Positions 53,337 to 62,821 are shown, counted from the stretch's first letter. The stretch is DNA of 64,000 nt from Lachnospiraceae bacterium (GCA_025758065.1 CP107199.1:558001-622000); one strand, 5' to 3'. Made by a program: numbers and translations. The notes: generated by a model from the sequence alone, not told the origin.

Positions 53337-54949
53337 TCTTCTGTTCCCCCTTTCTCTGTATGTTCGGACGGTTTAATGCCGGACATAGCCAGACCATAAT
53401 CTGCATCTGATGCCTGAGGAGACAAGATATCTACCAATTTGCCTTCAGAAACAATGGCAATACGGTCAGAAACACTCTTAAGCTCCTGAAGTTCTGAGGA
53501 AACTATGACAACGGTCATTCCCAGCTCTCTGTTTAAGCGTACCAGCGTCTCTAACACCAGCTTTTTTGCACCAATGTCAATACCACGGGTAGGTTCAGAA
53601 ACAAAAAGGAATTTAGGGGACATGCACAGCGCCTTTGCAATACAAACCTTCTGCTGGTTGCCGCCGGATAATGTACCTGAATGCTGGGTTGGTCCAAAAC
53701 AGCGGATATCCAGATTTTTTATGTACGCCTGGGCTGTTTCCCGGATCTTTTTGCTGTCGATCTGGGTAAATGGGCCAAATTTCTTCAAATACTCCCCTTT
53801 GATCTGCATAGCATTAAACACGATGTTATCTTCAATGGAACGGTCTAATAAAAGCCCCACGCCTTTACGGTCTTCTGAAACCATGGCAACGCCCGCCTGT
53901 AAAACAGACTTGGTATCTTTAAAGTTTAATTCCTGTCCAAACAGTTCTACTTTTCCATCTGCATCATAAAGGCCCATAATACCATTTGGGATACCCAGTT
54001 TTCCCTGGCCTGCCAGACCGCCGATACCAAAGATCTCTCCCTCGTAAATATCCACAGATAAGCCATTTACCTGCTCACCTGGCATATCTACATGGAGATC
54101 ATGGATGCTCATAGCCACCTTTTCACCTGGAACAGGTCTTAGGGCTGCTTCTACCATAGCTTCCCCTTTTCGACCTACCATGAGCTCCGCGATCTCGCGG
54201 ATGCTGGTCTTTGCAGTCTCTCTGGTGGCCGCTAACTTTCCGTCACGCAGGATCGTAATACTGTTGGAAGCTGCCATTACTTCATCCAGACGATGTGTGA
54301 TAAAGATAATAGCGATACCGCTTTCAGAGATCTTCTTCATAACGGAAATAAGCTGGGCTGCCTCACTTTCCGTAAGAACAGCAGTAGGCTCATCAAATAC
54401 CAGAAGCTTTACCCCTGTTTTATCGATTTCACGGGCGATCTCAATAAATTGCATATAGCCAACGGGCATTCCATGAACCAGGGTTTTTTCATCAAGATTC
54501 ATTCCTACAGCATCCAGCGCTTTTCTTGCGTCAAAAGCCATTGCCTTCATATCCAGGCTTTCCAGGTTCTTTCCAAAAAGGCGGCTCACCGGATTAGGAT
54601 TTGTGATCTCACGGTTTAATTTGATGTTTTCAGTAATTGTAAATCCTGGAAGGAGCATAAATTCCTGATGTACCATACCAATTCCCTTTTCCATAGCATC
54701 ATAAGGAGAATAGATATGTGTTTCTTCTCCATCTAAAAGGACTTTTCCTTCAAAGCCCCCTGTGCTGTGGATGACTGGCATACCAAACAGTATATTCATC
54801 AAAGTGGATTTACCGGCTCCGTTTTCTCCTAAAAGTGCATGGATCTCACCTTTTTTCACGGAAAGAGACACGCCATTTAATACGGTATTTTCACCATAAT
54901 GTTTGGTAATGTCTTTCATCTCAAGAACATACTCTTTTTCTATGTTCAT
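53333..54949 (-). CDS. ABC transporter tandem ATPase, RbsA/MglA type
   Basis: 538-residue protein with two ATP-binding cassettes. First: ALLGENGAGKSTLMN (Walker A), LLVFDEPTAVLTESEA (Walker B), although its signature region GMPVGYMQFIEIAREI is unusual. Second: the LSGGNQQKVCIAKAL signature and LFVSEPTRGIDIGAK, with a degenerate Walker A (GGLAGQGKLGI), as is normal for the second half. I start at the ATG at 54949 after AAAGGGGGA. A longer frame from 55021 runs through the upstream hairpin. Confidence 0.93.
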   Translation of the reverse strand: MNIEKEYVLEMKDITKHYGENTVLNGVSLSVKKGEIHALLGENGAGKSTLMNILFGMPVIHSTGGFEGKVLLDGEETHIYSPYDAMEKGIGMVHQEFMLLPGFTITENIKLNREITNPNPVSRLFGKNLESLDMKAMAFDARKALDAVGMNLDEKTLVHGMPVGYMQFIEIAREIDKTGVKLLVFDEPTAVLTESEAAQLISVMKKISESGIAIIFITHRLDEVMAASNSITILRDGKLAATRETAKTSIREIAELMVGRKGEAMVEAALRPVPGEKVAMSIHDLHVDMPGEQVNGLSVDIYEGEIFGIGGLAGQGKLGIPNGIMGLYDADGKVELFGQELNFKDTKSVLQAGVAMVSEDRKGVGLLLDRSIEDNIVFNAMQIKGEYLKKFGPFTQIDSKKIRETAQAYIKNLDIRCFGPTQHSGTLSGGNQQKVCIAKALCMSPKFLFVSEPTRGIDIGAKKLVLETLVRLNRELGMTVVIVSSELQELKSVSDRIAIVSEGKLVDILSPQASDADYGLAMSGIKPSEHTEKGGTEE

Positions 54950-54973
54950 TGAAATTCCCCCTTTCTGTAGCTG

Positions 54974-55009
54974 AAAAGGCCCACCCGAAATCAACAGGGT
55001 GAGCCTTTT
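54974..55009 (-). promoter_or_regulatory. hairpin between the binding-protein and ATPase genes
   Basis: On the minus strand AAAAGGCTCACCC pairs with GGGTGGGCCTTTT with one mismatch, followed by only TTTT then CAGC. A partial terminator or mRNA-stabilising stem here would give more binding protein than membrane subunits. Confidence 0.75.
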
Positions 55010-55026
55010 CTCCGATTTCAAGTTTC

Positions 55027-56262
55027 TTATAAGTAATCATTAAAATCAACTGGAGCAAGCAGAATGGTATAGTAATTATCAAAAGTTTCACCTTCTGCAT
55101 TGGTATAATTATTGATCTTTGCCCCTTCAACTTTAGAGTTAAACATCTCAACCAGCTTATCAGCATCATTGCGGTCTGTGATCTCGCCTGTGATATATCC
55201 CTTTGCATAATCAACACCAACTGCAATAATGGTCATAGCAACCGGGGATGCCCATGTAGAGTAACGTCCTACTGCGTCATGCTCCTTTAATTTAGCTGCA
55301 ATCTGCTTTAATGCGTCTTCGTCATCACCGCCAATTGCAAGTTCCAGTCCTAACGTAGCCGGAAATGCGTGATATGGACTTGGGCAGCATGGCTGTGGAT
55401 AATAAGCATTAGGCTCATCTAAGCAAGCGGTCTGTAAAGACGGCTGCATACCACAGTTAGTTGTGAAGAAAGCAACTTTCTTGCCTTCATATTTTTTCAG
55501 CTGCTGTGGAACATCTTCCAGAATGAACTGCTGGGAAGCAGAAACTCCAGCCTCTGCTGTCGGGTCCGGAGCAGTAACATCTACCATTTCAATGCCAAGT
55601 GCATCTGCGTTCTTCTTAAGAAGTTCGTGACGTGCTACGATCAGCTCCATTGCCATATGACGTGGGAAGGAATAATGAATAAATACATCAATGCCCCAGT
55701 CTGCACATTTTTCCATAATGGTATCGCCCTGTGCTGCTTCATCTGCATATAAAACAAGATCTGAAGCTGCGGAAATAACAGCCGGGTCTTCCTGTGGAGT
55801 ACCTGCGATCAGAAGGATATCATCTCTTCCCATCTCACGGACCTTATCGAAACCAGCCTTTGCACCAGGCACTGCCTGACACATAACGATAGCTTTTACA
55901 TCAGGATCAGATGCAAAAGATACGATCTGTGATACAGTGGTCTCCATCTCGGACATAAAGTTATCTGGATAAGTGGCTGTAACAATGTGCTCCGGTCCAT
56001 ATGCAGCTAATGCTTTTTCTGCTGCACGGAACTCTTCCTCGCCCTGGGAAACAGTACCTGTTAAAATTGCAACCTTCCAGTTATCACTGCCTTCTGCTTT
56101 CGCAGCCTCTGTTGCTTCTGTAACAGCTTCTGCTGCTGTAGTTCCTTCCGCTTTTTCAGTAGGTGCTGCTGTGGTAGCTGCGGTATTTCCACCACCACAT
56201 CCTGCAAGACCAAATGCCATCGCTGCTGCTGTAACAAGAGCCATCATTTTTTTGATTTTCAT
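55027..56262 (-). CDS. DUF3798 substrate-binding lipoprotein
   Basis: 411-residue lipoprotein with lipobox Cys22 (LAGC), a Thr/Ala/Glu-rich linker to about 58, and a periplasmic-binding-like domain with KVAILTGTVSQGEEEFRAAEKAL and FFTTNCGMQPSLQTACLDE. The DUF3798 family is found in gut Firmicutes with RbsABC-type transporters and has no proven ligand. First gene of the operon, with AAGGAGG 7 bases before the ATG. Confidence 0.88.
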   Translation of the reverse strand: MKIKKMMALVTAAAMAFGLAGCGGGNTAATTAAPTEKAEGTTAAEAVTEATEAAKAEGSDNWKVAILTGTVSQGEEEFRAAEKALAAYGPEHIVTATYPDNFMSEMETTVSQIVSFASDPDVKAIVMCQAVPGAKAGFDKVREMGRDDILLIAGTPQEDPAVISAASDLVLYADEAAQGDTIMEKCADWGIDVFIHYSFPRHMAMELIVARHELLKKNADALGIEMVDVTAPDPTAEAGVSASQQFILEDVPQQLKKYEGKKVAFFTTNCGMQPSLQTACLDEPNAYYPQPCCPSPYHAFPATLGLELAIGGDDEDALKQIAAKLKEHDAVGRYSTWASPVAMTIIAVGVDYAKGYITGEITDRNDADKLVEMFNSKVEGAKINNYTNAEGETFDNYYTILLAPVDFNDYL

Positions 56263-56394
56263 ACTTTGTCCTCCTTAATCATTGTTATGTTCTCGCGGAT
56301 CCCCCTGCATGTTTCCAACATAATTTTACGCTGTTCTCATGTCCGGTGGCATACAAATATTTCTTTGTACGTCCACGGTCTACATGTGTGTGTA

Positions 56395-56423
56395 AGTGTA
56401 GCACACCCCTGTCAAAAATGCAA
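56395..56423 (-). promoter_or_regulatory. promoter of the DUF3798 ABC operon
   Basis: On the minus strand TTGCAT (56418-56423), a 17-base spacer and TACACT (56395-56400). The leader of about 125 bases carries an ATGTTCTCGCGGAT sequence near 56287 resembling a family C end. Confidence 0.6.
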
Positions 56424-56628
56424 GTTTTTTTGTTGTTATTTTGTATTTTTTTACTGTTTTTTCTTTGTGATTACCCTAATTCTTATTCCTTAAAGCTGAA
56501 AATTATACAAAAAGCTTTCGACTTGTCACTTTTATATTCGTCATTTTACAACTTTTTTTGTGTTAAAGCAGCATTATAAAATATACATATGGAAATTTAT
56601 GGAAATGATACTGATTTATAAATTAACT
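56424..56628. other. AT-rich spacer without recognised features
   Basis: T-rich on the plus strand, with no credible gene, RNA or repeat seen. It lies between the DUF3798 promoter and the glf terminator. Confidence 0.5.
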
Positions 56629-56670
56629 AAAAAGCTGCTGCAAAATGGTTATTTTCCATTTCGCAGCAGC
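56629..56670 (-). terminator. terminator after glf
   Basis: GCTGCTGC (56634-56641) pairs with GCAGCAGC (56663-56670), and AAATGG with CCATTT inside. On the minus strand five T follow. Confidence 0.9.
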
Positions 56671-56708
56671 CATCACCTTTTGATCCTGCATATACTTTAT
56701 TGTAAATT

Positions 56709-57812
56709 TTATGCCCCAAAGATTTCTTTTGCCCGCACCATGGCAGAAGCAATCACTTTGTCCATGTCATAATATTTATACTCGCCTAAACGACCGCCGA
56801 AAATAACATTTTCTTCTTTTTCAGCCAGTTTGGCGTATTTCTGGTACAACGCCTGGTTCTTTTCATCATTGACCGGATAATATGGTTCCATGCCTTCCTG
56901 CCAGGTAACCGGATATTCCCTGGTAATAACAGTCTTTGGCTGGGTGCCAAATTCAAAGTGTTTGTGCTCGATGATACGGGTATATGAAGTTTCACGGTCC
57001 GTGTAATTCACGACAGCAACGCCCTGATAGTTCTCCTCATCCAGGATCTCAGACTCAAAACGCAGACTGCGGTATTCCAGTTTACCGAACTGATACTTAT
57101 AATAAGCATCAATGGTTCCCGTATACACGATCTTTTCCCCTAAACTGTCGTAATAATCCTTCTTTTCCAGATAATCTACACCTGTTTCAATATCACAGCC
57201 CTCGAAGAGACGGTGGATGATCACATTGTAGCCACCGATCGGGATTCCCTGATATAAGTCATTAAAATAATTGTTGTCATAGGTATAACGCACAGGCAGT
57301 CTCTTAATGATAAAAGCCGGAAGCTCAGTACAGTCTCTTCCCCACTGCTTTTCCGTATATCCCTTTACCAGCTTTTCATAGATCTCGCGTCCTACCAGAC
57401 TGATCGCCTGTTCTTCCAGATTCCTTGGCTCACCCGTAACCTCTTTTTTCTGATCCTCAATGATCGCCTTTGCCTGATCCGGTGTGGAAATATTCCACAT
57501 CTTGCTAAAGGTATTCATATTAAACGGCATATTATACATTTCACCTTTGTAATTGGCAACCGGGCTGTTAGTATAACGGTTGAACTCTGCCAGAGAATTT
57601 ACAAACTGCCATACTTCTTTATTACTTGTATGAAAAATGTGGGCACCGTATTTATGTACGTGGATGCCTTCTGTCTCCTCACAGTAAACATTTCCGCCAA
57701 TATGATCTCTCTTTTCCACTACCAGACAGGACTTTCCATGCTGCTTTGCATACCAGGCAAAAACACCAGAATACAGGCCGCTTCCTACTAGTATATAATC
57801 GTATTTTTTCAT
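56709..57812 (-). CDS. glf: UDP-galactopyranose mutase
   Basis: 367-residue flavoenzyme (exact family length) that converts UDP-galactopyranose to UDP-galactofuranose in the cytoplasm. YDYILVGSGLYSGVFAWYA is the FAD-binding start. HKYGAHIFHTSNKEVW, KGYTEKQWGRDCTELP and GGYNVIIHRLFEG are conserved. FGGRLGEYKYYDMDKVI is the C-terminal signature with the UDP-contact Arg. Start chosen at 57812 after AAAAGGAG. It supplies donor for the GT2 at 47282. Confidence 0.96.
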   Translation of the reverse strand: MKKYDYILVGSGLYSGVFAWYAKQHGKSCLVVEKRDHIGGNVYCEETEGIHVHKYGAHIFHTSNKEVWQFVNSLAEFNRYTNSPVANYKGEMYNMPFNMNTFSKMWNISTPDQAKAIIEDQKKEVTGEPRNLEEQAISLVGREIYEKLVKGYTEKQWGRDCTELPAFIIKRLPVRYTYDNNYFNDLYQGIPIGGYNVIIHRLFEGCDIETGVDYLEKKDYYDSLGEKIVYTGTIDAYYKYQFGKLEYRSLRFESEILDEENYQGVAVVNYTDRETSYTRIIEHKHFEFGTQPKTVITREYPVTWQEGMEPYYPVNDEKNQALYQKYAKLAEKEENVIFGGRLGEYKYYDMDKVIASAMVRAKEIFGA

Positions 57813-57872
57813 TTTATGCCGCTCCTTTTCATTCATAAGTCTCAAAAAGCAAATATCTTGTTCTATTGTACC

Positions 57873-57922
57873 AAAAAAATGGTCTGCACACAATCAACAG
57901 ATTTCTCTCCTGTGTACAGACC
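57873..57922 (-). terminator. terminator of the bioY-HAD-TraX unit, overlapping a glf promoter
   Basis: GGTCTG-ACACA pairs with TGTGT-CAGACC (57881-57892 with 57911-57922), and seven T follow on the minus strand. TTGTGT in the second arm and TACAAT 17 bases later (ending near 57867) could form the glf promoter. Confidence 0.8.
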
Positions 57923-57943
57923 CTTATAAAAATGTCTTATGTA

Positions 57944-58750
57944 CTATCGGGGAACTATACCCAAAGTAACGCTTCTGACCACCACCAGTATCATTAGATG
58001 CACTGGATAAAACCAGTAAAACAGGTATTTAAACCTCTGATTTCCACGTTTTCCATTATAAAACCAGATAGGTATTGCTGCCAGTGCCCCTATACCAAAG
58101 TTTAAATCCAGTGTCTCCAACCCGCCCAGTACAGCTGCCGACAGGCTGCGCCCTGCTCTGCTTGCGTGAAATTCGTAAAAGGCTGCAATGATAATGATCC
58201 CTATATAATCATAATCGGCCTGTATAAATACCGCTGCCATACAGCCTAAGGCTACCGCAAATATCTTTCCTGCCTCCACTGTCAGCAGTGTTTTTCCAAA
58301 AATCACGGCCTGTTCCATGCCCCACAAAACAGTAAGCCCTATGAGAAACTCAAAAAAAACATTCTGATAACCCAGATAAAACCAGCGATTGCTTGCAGCC
58401 AGATCAAAAGGGATTTCTGATATCAGGGCAAATAAAAGCATCTGAAATGTATAGCGTTTTCTGCTTCTTGTATGAAAAAATCCTTCTACCAGAAGGAAGC
58501 TGTACAGCAAAAAGGATGGCCGTCCAACCATACGCATCAGACGCTGAAAGGTATACAGCCACTGTCCATTGCCACTGTCCAGAAGCCTGCGAAAAGTCTC
58601 TGCCCCGCCCTGGTAATAGAGACCATATTCCATCACCACTGCCCCAATATGATCAATGAGCATGGTGATCATCGCGATCCATTTAAGTGCTGCACCGCTT
58701 AAGCCAAAGTTTCTTCCTGTATCTGCCAAAGCACTTTCCCCCATGTGCAT
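57944..58750 (-). CDS. TraX family membrane protein
   Basis: About 268 residues with seven or so membrane segments. SGAALKWIAMITMLIDHIGAV at the N terminus and the GRPSFLLYSFLLVEGFFHTRSRKRY-type segment are TraX markers. F-plasmid TraX acetylates pilin. Chromosomal members in Firmicutes have no known target, and no conjugation genes are seen here. Start at the ATG at 58750, just after the HAD stop. TTG at 58756 is possible. Confidence 0.87.
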   Translation of the reverse strand: MHMGESALADTGRNFGLSGAALKWIAMITMLIDHIGAVVMEYGLYYQGGAETFRRLLDSGNGQWLYTFQRLMRMVGRPSFLLYSFLLVEGFFHTRSRKRYTFQMLLFALISEIPFDLAASNRWFYLGYQNVFFEFLIGLTVLWGMEQAVIFGKTLLTVEAGKIFAVALGCMAAVFIQADYDYIGIIIIAAFYEFHASRAGRSLSAAVLGGLETLDLNFGIGALAAIPIWFYNGKRGNQRFKYLFYWFYPVHLMILVVVRSVTLGIVPR

Positions 58751-58752
58751 AT

Positions 58753-59571
58753 TCAATAGATGTTAGTGGCAAAATATTTCCTCAATACAGCCAGCAGGCC
58801 CTGATGCTGGTTATCTGCAGGAGTCACAAACGGCGCCGCCAGCTTCACCTCTTCCGGTGCGTTTGCCATGGCAAAACCTGCCCCTACTGCATTTAACATA
58901 TCCAGATCATTTTGTCCGTCCCCAAAAGACATTGCCTGTTCTAATGATATGTTGTATTTCCCACATACGATCTTCACCCCGGCTGATTTGCACACGTTTC
59001 CGTTCATCACTTCCAGATAGACCGGTTTAGATCTTGCTATAGAAAGTTCTGGATAAAGCTCTTTCAACCGCTTTTCTGTCTGGATGACTGACTTCTGTTC
59101 TCCCATAAAAAGAAACTTATGGATACCTCCGTTTTTCCCAAATATTTCCCTTATATCGCCTGTTTCAGGTACCAGATGGGTAATCTCCTGTTCCCGGAGT
59201 ACCCAAGGATCAGACCCATCATCTACTACCCAGTGTTCCCCGCCGTATGTGCCGCAGACGACCTGGGGAAATTCTTTTTCAACCAGTTTTTTGATCTCAC
59301 AGGCCAGATCAAGATCCATCAGACAGCTATAGATTTCCTCATTATCCGCTCCCAATACCAGTCCGCCACTGTAGCACACCATAGGTGCATGAATGCCCAG
59401 TTCTTCCCGGATCGGACGCATTCCTTCCGGCATACGGGCTGATACCAGTACAAAAGGAATTCCTCTTTTGTCCAGACTTTGCAGTTCTTCTACAGTTTCT
59501 TTCGGAACCTGGTTTTCATCATTTAAAAGAGTTCCATCAATATCACTAAAGATTATTTTATATTTCTTCAC
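58753..59571 (-). CDS. Cof-type HAD-IIB phosphatase
   Basis: 272-residue cytoplasmic sugar-phosphate-type phosphatase. Motif I is FSDIDGTLLND with the nucleophile Asp, and motif IV is MSFGDGQNDLDML. The IIB cap lies between. I choose a GTG start at 59571 because TGGAGG lies 9 bases upstream and VKKYKIIFSDIDG is the normal N terminus. A frame from 59622 adds 17 unsupported residues. Substrate unknown. Confidence 0.88.
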   Translation of the reverse strand: MKKYKIIFSDIDGTLLNDENQVPKETVEELQSLDKRGIPFVLVSARMPEGMRPIREELGIHAPMVCYSGGLVLGADNEEIYSCLMDLDLACEIKKLVEKEFPQVVCGTYGGEHWVVDDGSDPWVLREQEITHLVPETGDIREIFGKNGGIHKFLFMGEQKSVIQTEKRLKELYPELSIARSKPVYLEVMNGNVCKSAGVKIVCGKYNISLEQAMSFGDGQNDLDMLNAVGAGFAMANAPEEVKLAAPFVTPADNQHQGLLAVLRKYFATNIY

Positions 59572-59630
59572 GCTGTTTAACCTCCATATTTCCAAGGATG
59601 TTCTCCCGGAATCGTTGTTCATCTGATCAA

Positions 59631-60224
59631 CTACTTACGGAACATATCTCCCGCCAGTGCCCTGATCCTCTTTGCTAAAAATGCCGCCATAACGCAGAGA
59701 AGAAAATCTTCCATAACTGTGATCAGAAAGCAGTTGATCACCACCAGTTTCCATGAAACCGGCATATGGATCACGAAATTACTGATCACGTAAAAATACA
59801 CCATTCCGGAAACATAGTAAGCCATCATTCCCCAGAAGGCACTGAACAGATCCCAGGCAGTACCTGCTCCCTGACGAAGGGAGGATAATTTTCCTGTGAT
59901 CCATGCTGCAAATACAAACCCCAGCAAAAAACCAAAGGTTGGACGGATCAAATATGCCGGACCGCCGCCTGCTGCAAATACCGGAATACCGGAAAGTCCT
60001 ACTGCCAGGTAGATTCCTACACAAATAGCGCCTTTTTTCGCCCCAAGTAAAAATCCAGCTAAAAGAACAAATAAAAACTGCATAGTAAAATGCATGGGAA
60101 ACGGCTGAACCGGTATATTGACCTTAATATAAGCCCCCGCTGCAATAAGTGCAGTGAACAGGCCGATCTGAGCCATTTCCCTTGTAGTAAGCGCCTGGAC
60201 ACGGGCCACTTTTAATTCATGCAT
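59631..60224 (-). CDS. bioY: biotin ECF transporter S component
   Basis: 197-residue membrane protein with six segments. IKVNIPVQPFPMHFTMQFLFVLLAG and GLSGIPVFAAGGGPAYLIRPTFGFLLGF are BioY signatures for biotin binding. It needs the shared EcfA/A'/T module, which is not in the window. First gene of a probable unit with the HAD and TraX genes. No BirA-type palindrome was seen upstream, and a family C repeat sits 27 bases before the start instead. Confidence 0.93.
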   Translation of the reverse strand: MHELKVARVQALTTREMAQIGLFTALIAAGAYIKVNIPVQPFPMHFTMQFLFVLLAGFLLGAKKGAICVGIYLAVGLSGIPVFAAGGGPAYLIRPTFGFLLGFVFAAWITGKLSSLRQGAGTAWDLFSAFWGMMAYYVSGMVYFYVISNFVIHMPVSWKLVVINCFLITVMEDFLLCVMAAFLAKRIRALAGDMFRK

Positions 60225-60250
60225 GAATATTTTTCCTCCGTGATCTATAA

Positions 60251-60413
60251 ATGTTCTCTCGGAATCTTTCTGTACCTGATTTTATGAGAAGATTTTTTGT
60301 CAGTTGTACCCAAATTTCTGTGGCGTACGCGGTGCGTACGGTGATGAAATCCGAGTGCGACTGGCGGAAAATCGGCCACAAAGACAAATACAGGAAAGAC
60401 TCCGAGAGGACAT
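60251..60413. repeat. family C palindromic repeat, copy 2 (163 bp)
   Basis: Inverted relative to copy 1 at 6936 and the same length: begins ATGTTCTCTCGGAATC, ends CTCCGAGAGGACAT. The central CGTACGC/GCGTACG stem is kept while one flank of the stem has changed (four differences). The remaining bases of the 356-base spacer, 60414-60502, show nothing recognisable. Confidence 0.9.
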
Positions 60414-60502
60414 ATAAATGTCTTGAAACATTGTAACATTGACCACAGCCTAAGTCAATGAAGGAGCAAACCTATATCTGCCTGACAGCACTTCCATAAC
60501 AG

Positions 60503-60536
60503 AAAAACGCATTGCCATAAAAGACAATGCGCTTTT
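60503..60536 (-). terminator. terminator after leuA
   Basis: CGCATTG (60508-60514) pairs with CAATGCG (60525-60531). On the minus strand five T follow, and A/T pairs extend the stem. Confidence 0.85.
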
Positions 60537-60580
60537 GATCTTTACTTTTATTTTATGCCGGTCCCGGCATGAAAGTTTTA

Positions 60581-62248
60581 TTAATAGAACAGTCTGTTTA
60601 CTGCACTGAAAATACCACGGATAGATGCTCTGGTAATATTGGAACTGATGCCTACGCCGTAGGTTGCTTTTCCGGTGGTCTGGTCTACTAAGTGGATATA
60701 GGAAGCAGCCTGTGCGCCAGAACCAGATGCAAGTGCATGTTCGGTGTAGTCTAATACCTTGATCTGGATGCCCAGTGCCTCTTCTAAGCCTCTCTGGACA
60801 GCATCGATCGGTCCATTTCCAATGCCATCGAAATGCTTCTCAATGCCATGGTCAGTATAAGTAAGCTTAACAAGTGTTGCAAACTCGCCATCTGCAGTCT
60901 CTGTATCGGTAATGCGGCACTTGCGGAAATGCATTGGTTCTTTGCGGTCCAGATAATCCTTCTTGAACTCCTCCATGATCTGCTCCGGAGCAACCTCACC
61001 CTGCTTCTCGGAAATAGCCTGGATCACATCGGCAAACTCCTTGTGCATGCCCTTCGGAAGCTTGAAGCCGTAGAAAGTATCCATAACAAAGGCTACGCCG
61101 CCCTTTCCGGACTGGCTATTGATACGGACGATCGGCTCGTACTCTCTTCCGATATCGCTTGGATCGATAGGCAGATACGGAACTTCCCAGTACTGGCTGT
61201 TTCTTTCGTGGAGAGCCTGCATACCTTTGTTGATGGCATCCTGATGGGAACCGGAGAATGCGGTAAATACCAGCTTGCCTGCATATGGATGTCTTGGCGG
61301 GATCTGCATTTTAGTACAGCGTTCATAAACCTCTGCGATCTCACGCACATTTTCAATATTTAATTCCGGGTTGATACCCTGGGAGAACATGTTGTAAGCA
61401 ACGGTCAGTATATCTACATTACCAGTACGCTCGCCATTTCCAAACAGAGTTCCCTCTACACGGTCAGCACCTGCAAGAAGTGCTAATTCGGTAGCTGCAA
61501 CGCCTTCTCCTCTGTCATTGTGCGGATGTACGCTTAAGATAATGCTTTCCCTGTTCTTAAAGTGTGTGTGCATCCATTCGATCTGGTCTGCATATACATT
61601 TGGAGTATTCATCTCAACAGTAGATGGAAGGTTGATGATGATCGGGTTCTCCTTGGTAGCTCCCCAGGTCTCCTGAACAGCAGTACAGATATCAAGGGCA
61701 AAATCCAGCTCTGTGCCGGTAAAACTCTCCGGAGAATACTCAAGACGGATCTGCGTATCACATTCTGCTGCATATCTCTGTACCATCTTGGTACCTACAA
61801 TAGCGATATCTTTGATCTCGTCCATATCTTTGTGGAAAACAACATCTCTCTGAAGAGTAGATGTGGAATTGTAAATATGTACGACAGCCTTTTTAATACC
61901 CTTTAATGCCTCAAAAGTCCTCTTGATCAGATGCTCACGGCACTGTACTAATACCTGAACTTCTACATCATCCGGGATCAGCTTGCGGTCAACCAGGGTG
62001 CGAAGAAAATCGTATTCAATCTGGGATGCTGCAGGGAAGCCAACCTCTATCTCCTTAAAGCCCAGCTTTACTAAAAGGTTGAACATTTCTACCTTTTCTT
62101 CTACTACCATTGGTTCTACCAGTGCCTGGTTTCCATCACGCAGGTCAACGCTGCACCATACAGGAGCCTTTTCAATCTCTTTATCCGGCCAGGTACGCTC
62201 TGGGAAATGGACTACAGGTACGCTTTTATATCTCGCATAATTTAACAT
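60581..62248 (-). CDS. leuA: 2-isopropylmalate synthase (long LeuA2-type)
   Basis: 555-residue enzyme that condenses acetyl-CoA and 2-oxoisovalerate, the first step of leucine synthesis. The catalytic barrel has SVDLRDGNQAL (substrate-binding Arg and metal Asp) and LSVHPHNDRGEG (metal His pair). FGNGERTGN and the C-terminal regulatory domain (about 430-555, leucine feedback) follow. The length and WCSVDLRDGNQAL start match the Corynebacterium/Mycobacterium-type branch. AAGGAGG precedes the ATG. No other leu genes are adjacent. Confidence 0.95.
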   Translation of the reverse strand: MLNYARYKSVPVVHFPERTWPDKEIEKAPVWCSVDLRDGNQALVEPMVVEEKVEMFNLLVKLGFKEIEVGFPAASQIEYDFLRTLVDRKLIPDDVEVQVLVQCREHLIKRTFEALKGIKKAVVHIYNSTSTLQRDVVFHKDMDEIKDIAIVGTKMVQRYAAECDTQIRLEYSPESFTGTELDFALDICTAVQETWGATKENPIIINLPSTVEMNTPNVYADQIEWMHTHFKNRESIILSVHPHNDRGEGVAATELALLAGADRVEGTLFGNGERTGNVDILTVAYNMFSQGINPELNIENVREIAEVYERCTKMQIPPRHPYAGKLVFTAFSGSHQDAINKGMQALHERNSQYWEVPYLPIDPSDIGREYEPIVRINSQSGKGGVAFVMDTFYGFKLPKGMHKEFADVIQAISEKQGEVAPEQIMEEFKKDYLDRKEPMHFRKCRITDTETADGEFATLVKLTYTDHGIEKHFDGIGNGPIDAVQRGLEEALGIQIKVLDYTEHALASGSGAQAASYIHLVDQTTGKATYGVGISSNITRASIRGIFSAVNRLFY

Positions 62249-62479
62249 AATAACTATTTCCTCCTTGTGTTTATCTCTGTCTTTTTCTGTTACATGCTTT
62301 GCACTCTCGCAATTCTATTTATTGCTGCAACCGGCATTTCAACGGATCTGCTTTGTATTTCCTTTTAATTCCAAGCCCTTCCGGGCAGTCGCTCGATCAC
62401 ACCGTAACGGCAGACGATAAACAGCAGTACTTTTACTGATTCAGCCCCACGTTTCATCATTCCTTTTCTCATAAAATCA

Positions 62480-62642
62480 TGTGCAGAATGGCACTTTACC
62501 AAATAGAATGTGCCTTGGCACATTCTCGCGCCGAGCGCGGTCGCTTGCGACATGTTTCTTCTTCGCGCGAGTGCGCATCATTGGCACGTTAGTGTCTTTT
62601 TATGTAATAGGAAATTTCAAAGAATTTCCTATTACATAAAAA
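62480..62642. repeat. structured, likely repetitive intergenic block before leuA
   Basis: A 20-bp perfect stem with a 6-base loop (62597-62616 with 62623-62642, core TAATAGGAAATT) adjoins a CG-rich stretch (62520-62590) with opposed CTCGCGC and GCGCGAG arms and repeated GTGCC/GGCAC words. Composition differs sharply from the neighbours. No gene fits. It may be a mobile or structured repeat of the genome or the leuA leader. The rest of the leader (62249-62479) shows no T-box or leader peptide I can support. Confidence 0.5.
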
Positions 62643-62672
62643 TGCTCCGGAGCAGCTTTGTCTCCGGAGCAT
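62638..62672 (-). terminator. terminator after glmM
   Basis: ATGCTCCGGAG (62642-62652) pairs with CTCCGGAGCAT (62662-62672). On the minus strand T's follow. It ends the glmM transcript about 150 bases after the stop. Confidence 0.85.
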
Positions 62673-62821
62673 CCAGCCTCATTGCTGCAACATACAATAA
62701 AAGTATATGCTACAGTATACCATATACCATTTATTCTTACAAGCAATGAGATTTCATTTTATTATTCGTTCTGGTTATGGTTAATATTCCAAGCCAGCTT
62801 TTTCAGACGTATCAGCTTACC

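Noticed and set aside
57944..58750. Sign of a conjugative element from the TraX-like gene
   Set aside because: Chromosomal TraX homologues are common in Firmicutes and no relaxase, coupling protein or pilus genes occur nearby.
62249..62479. T-box or leucine attenuator in the leuA leader
   Set aside because: No GGGTGG-type antiterminator sequence and no hairpin with a T-run before leuA that could serve as its terminator.
62365..62553. 62-codon minus-strand frame upstream of leuA
   Set aside because: It starts inside the CG-rich structured block, without a ribosome site or leucine run, so neither a gene nor a leader peptide is supported.
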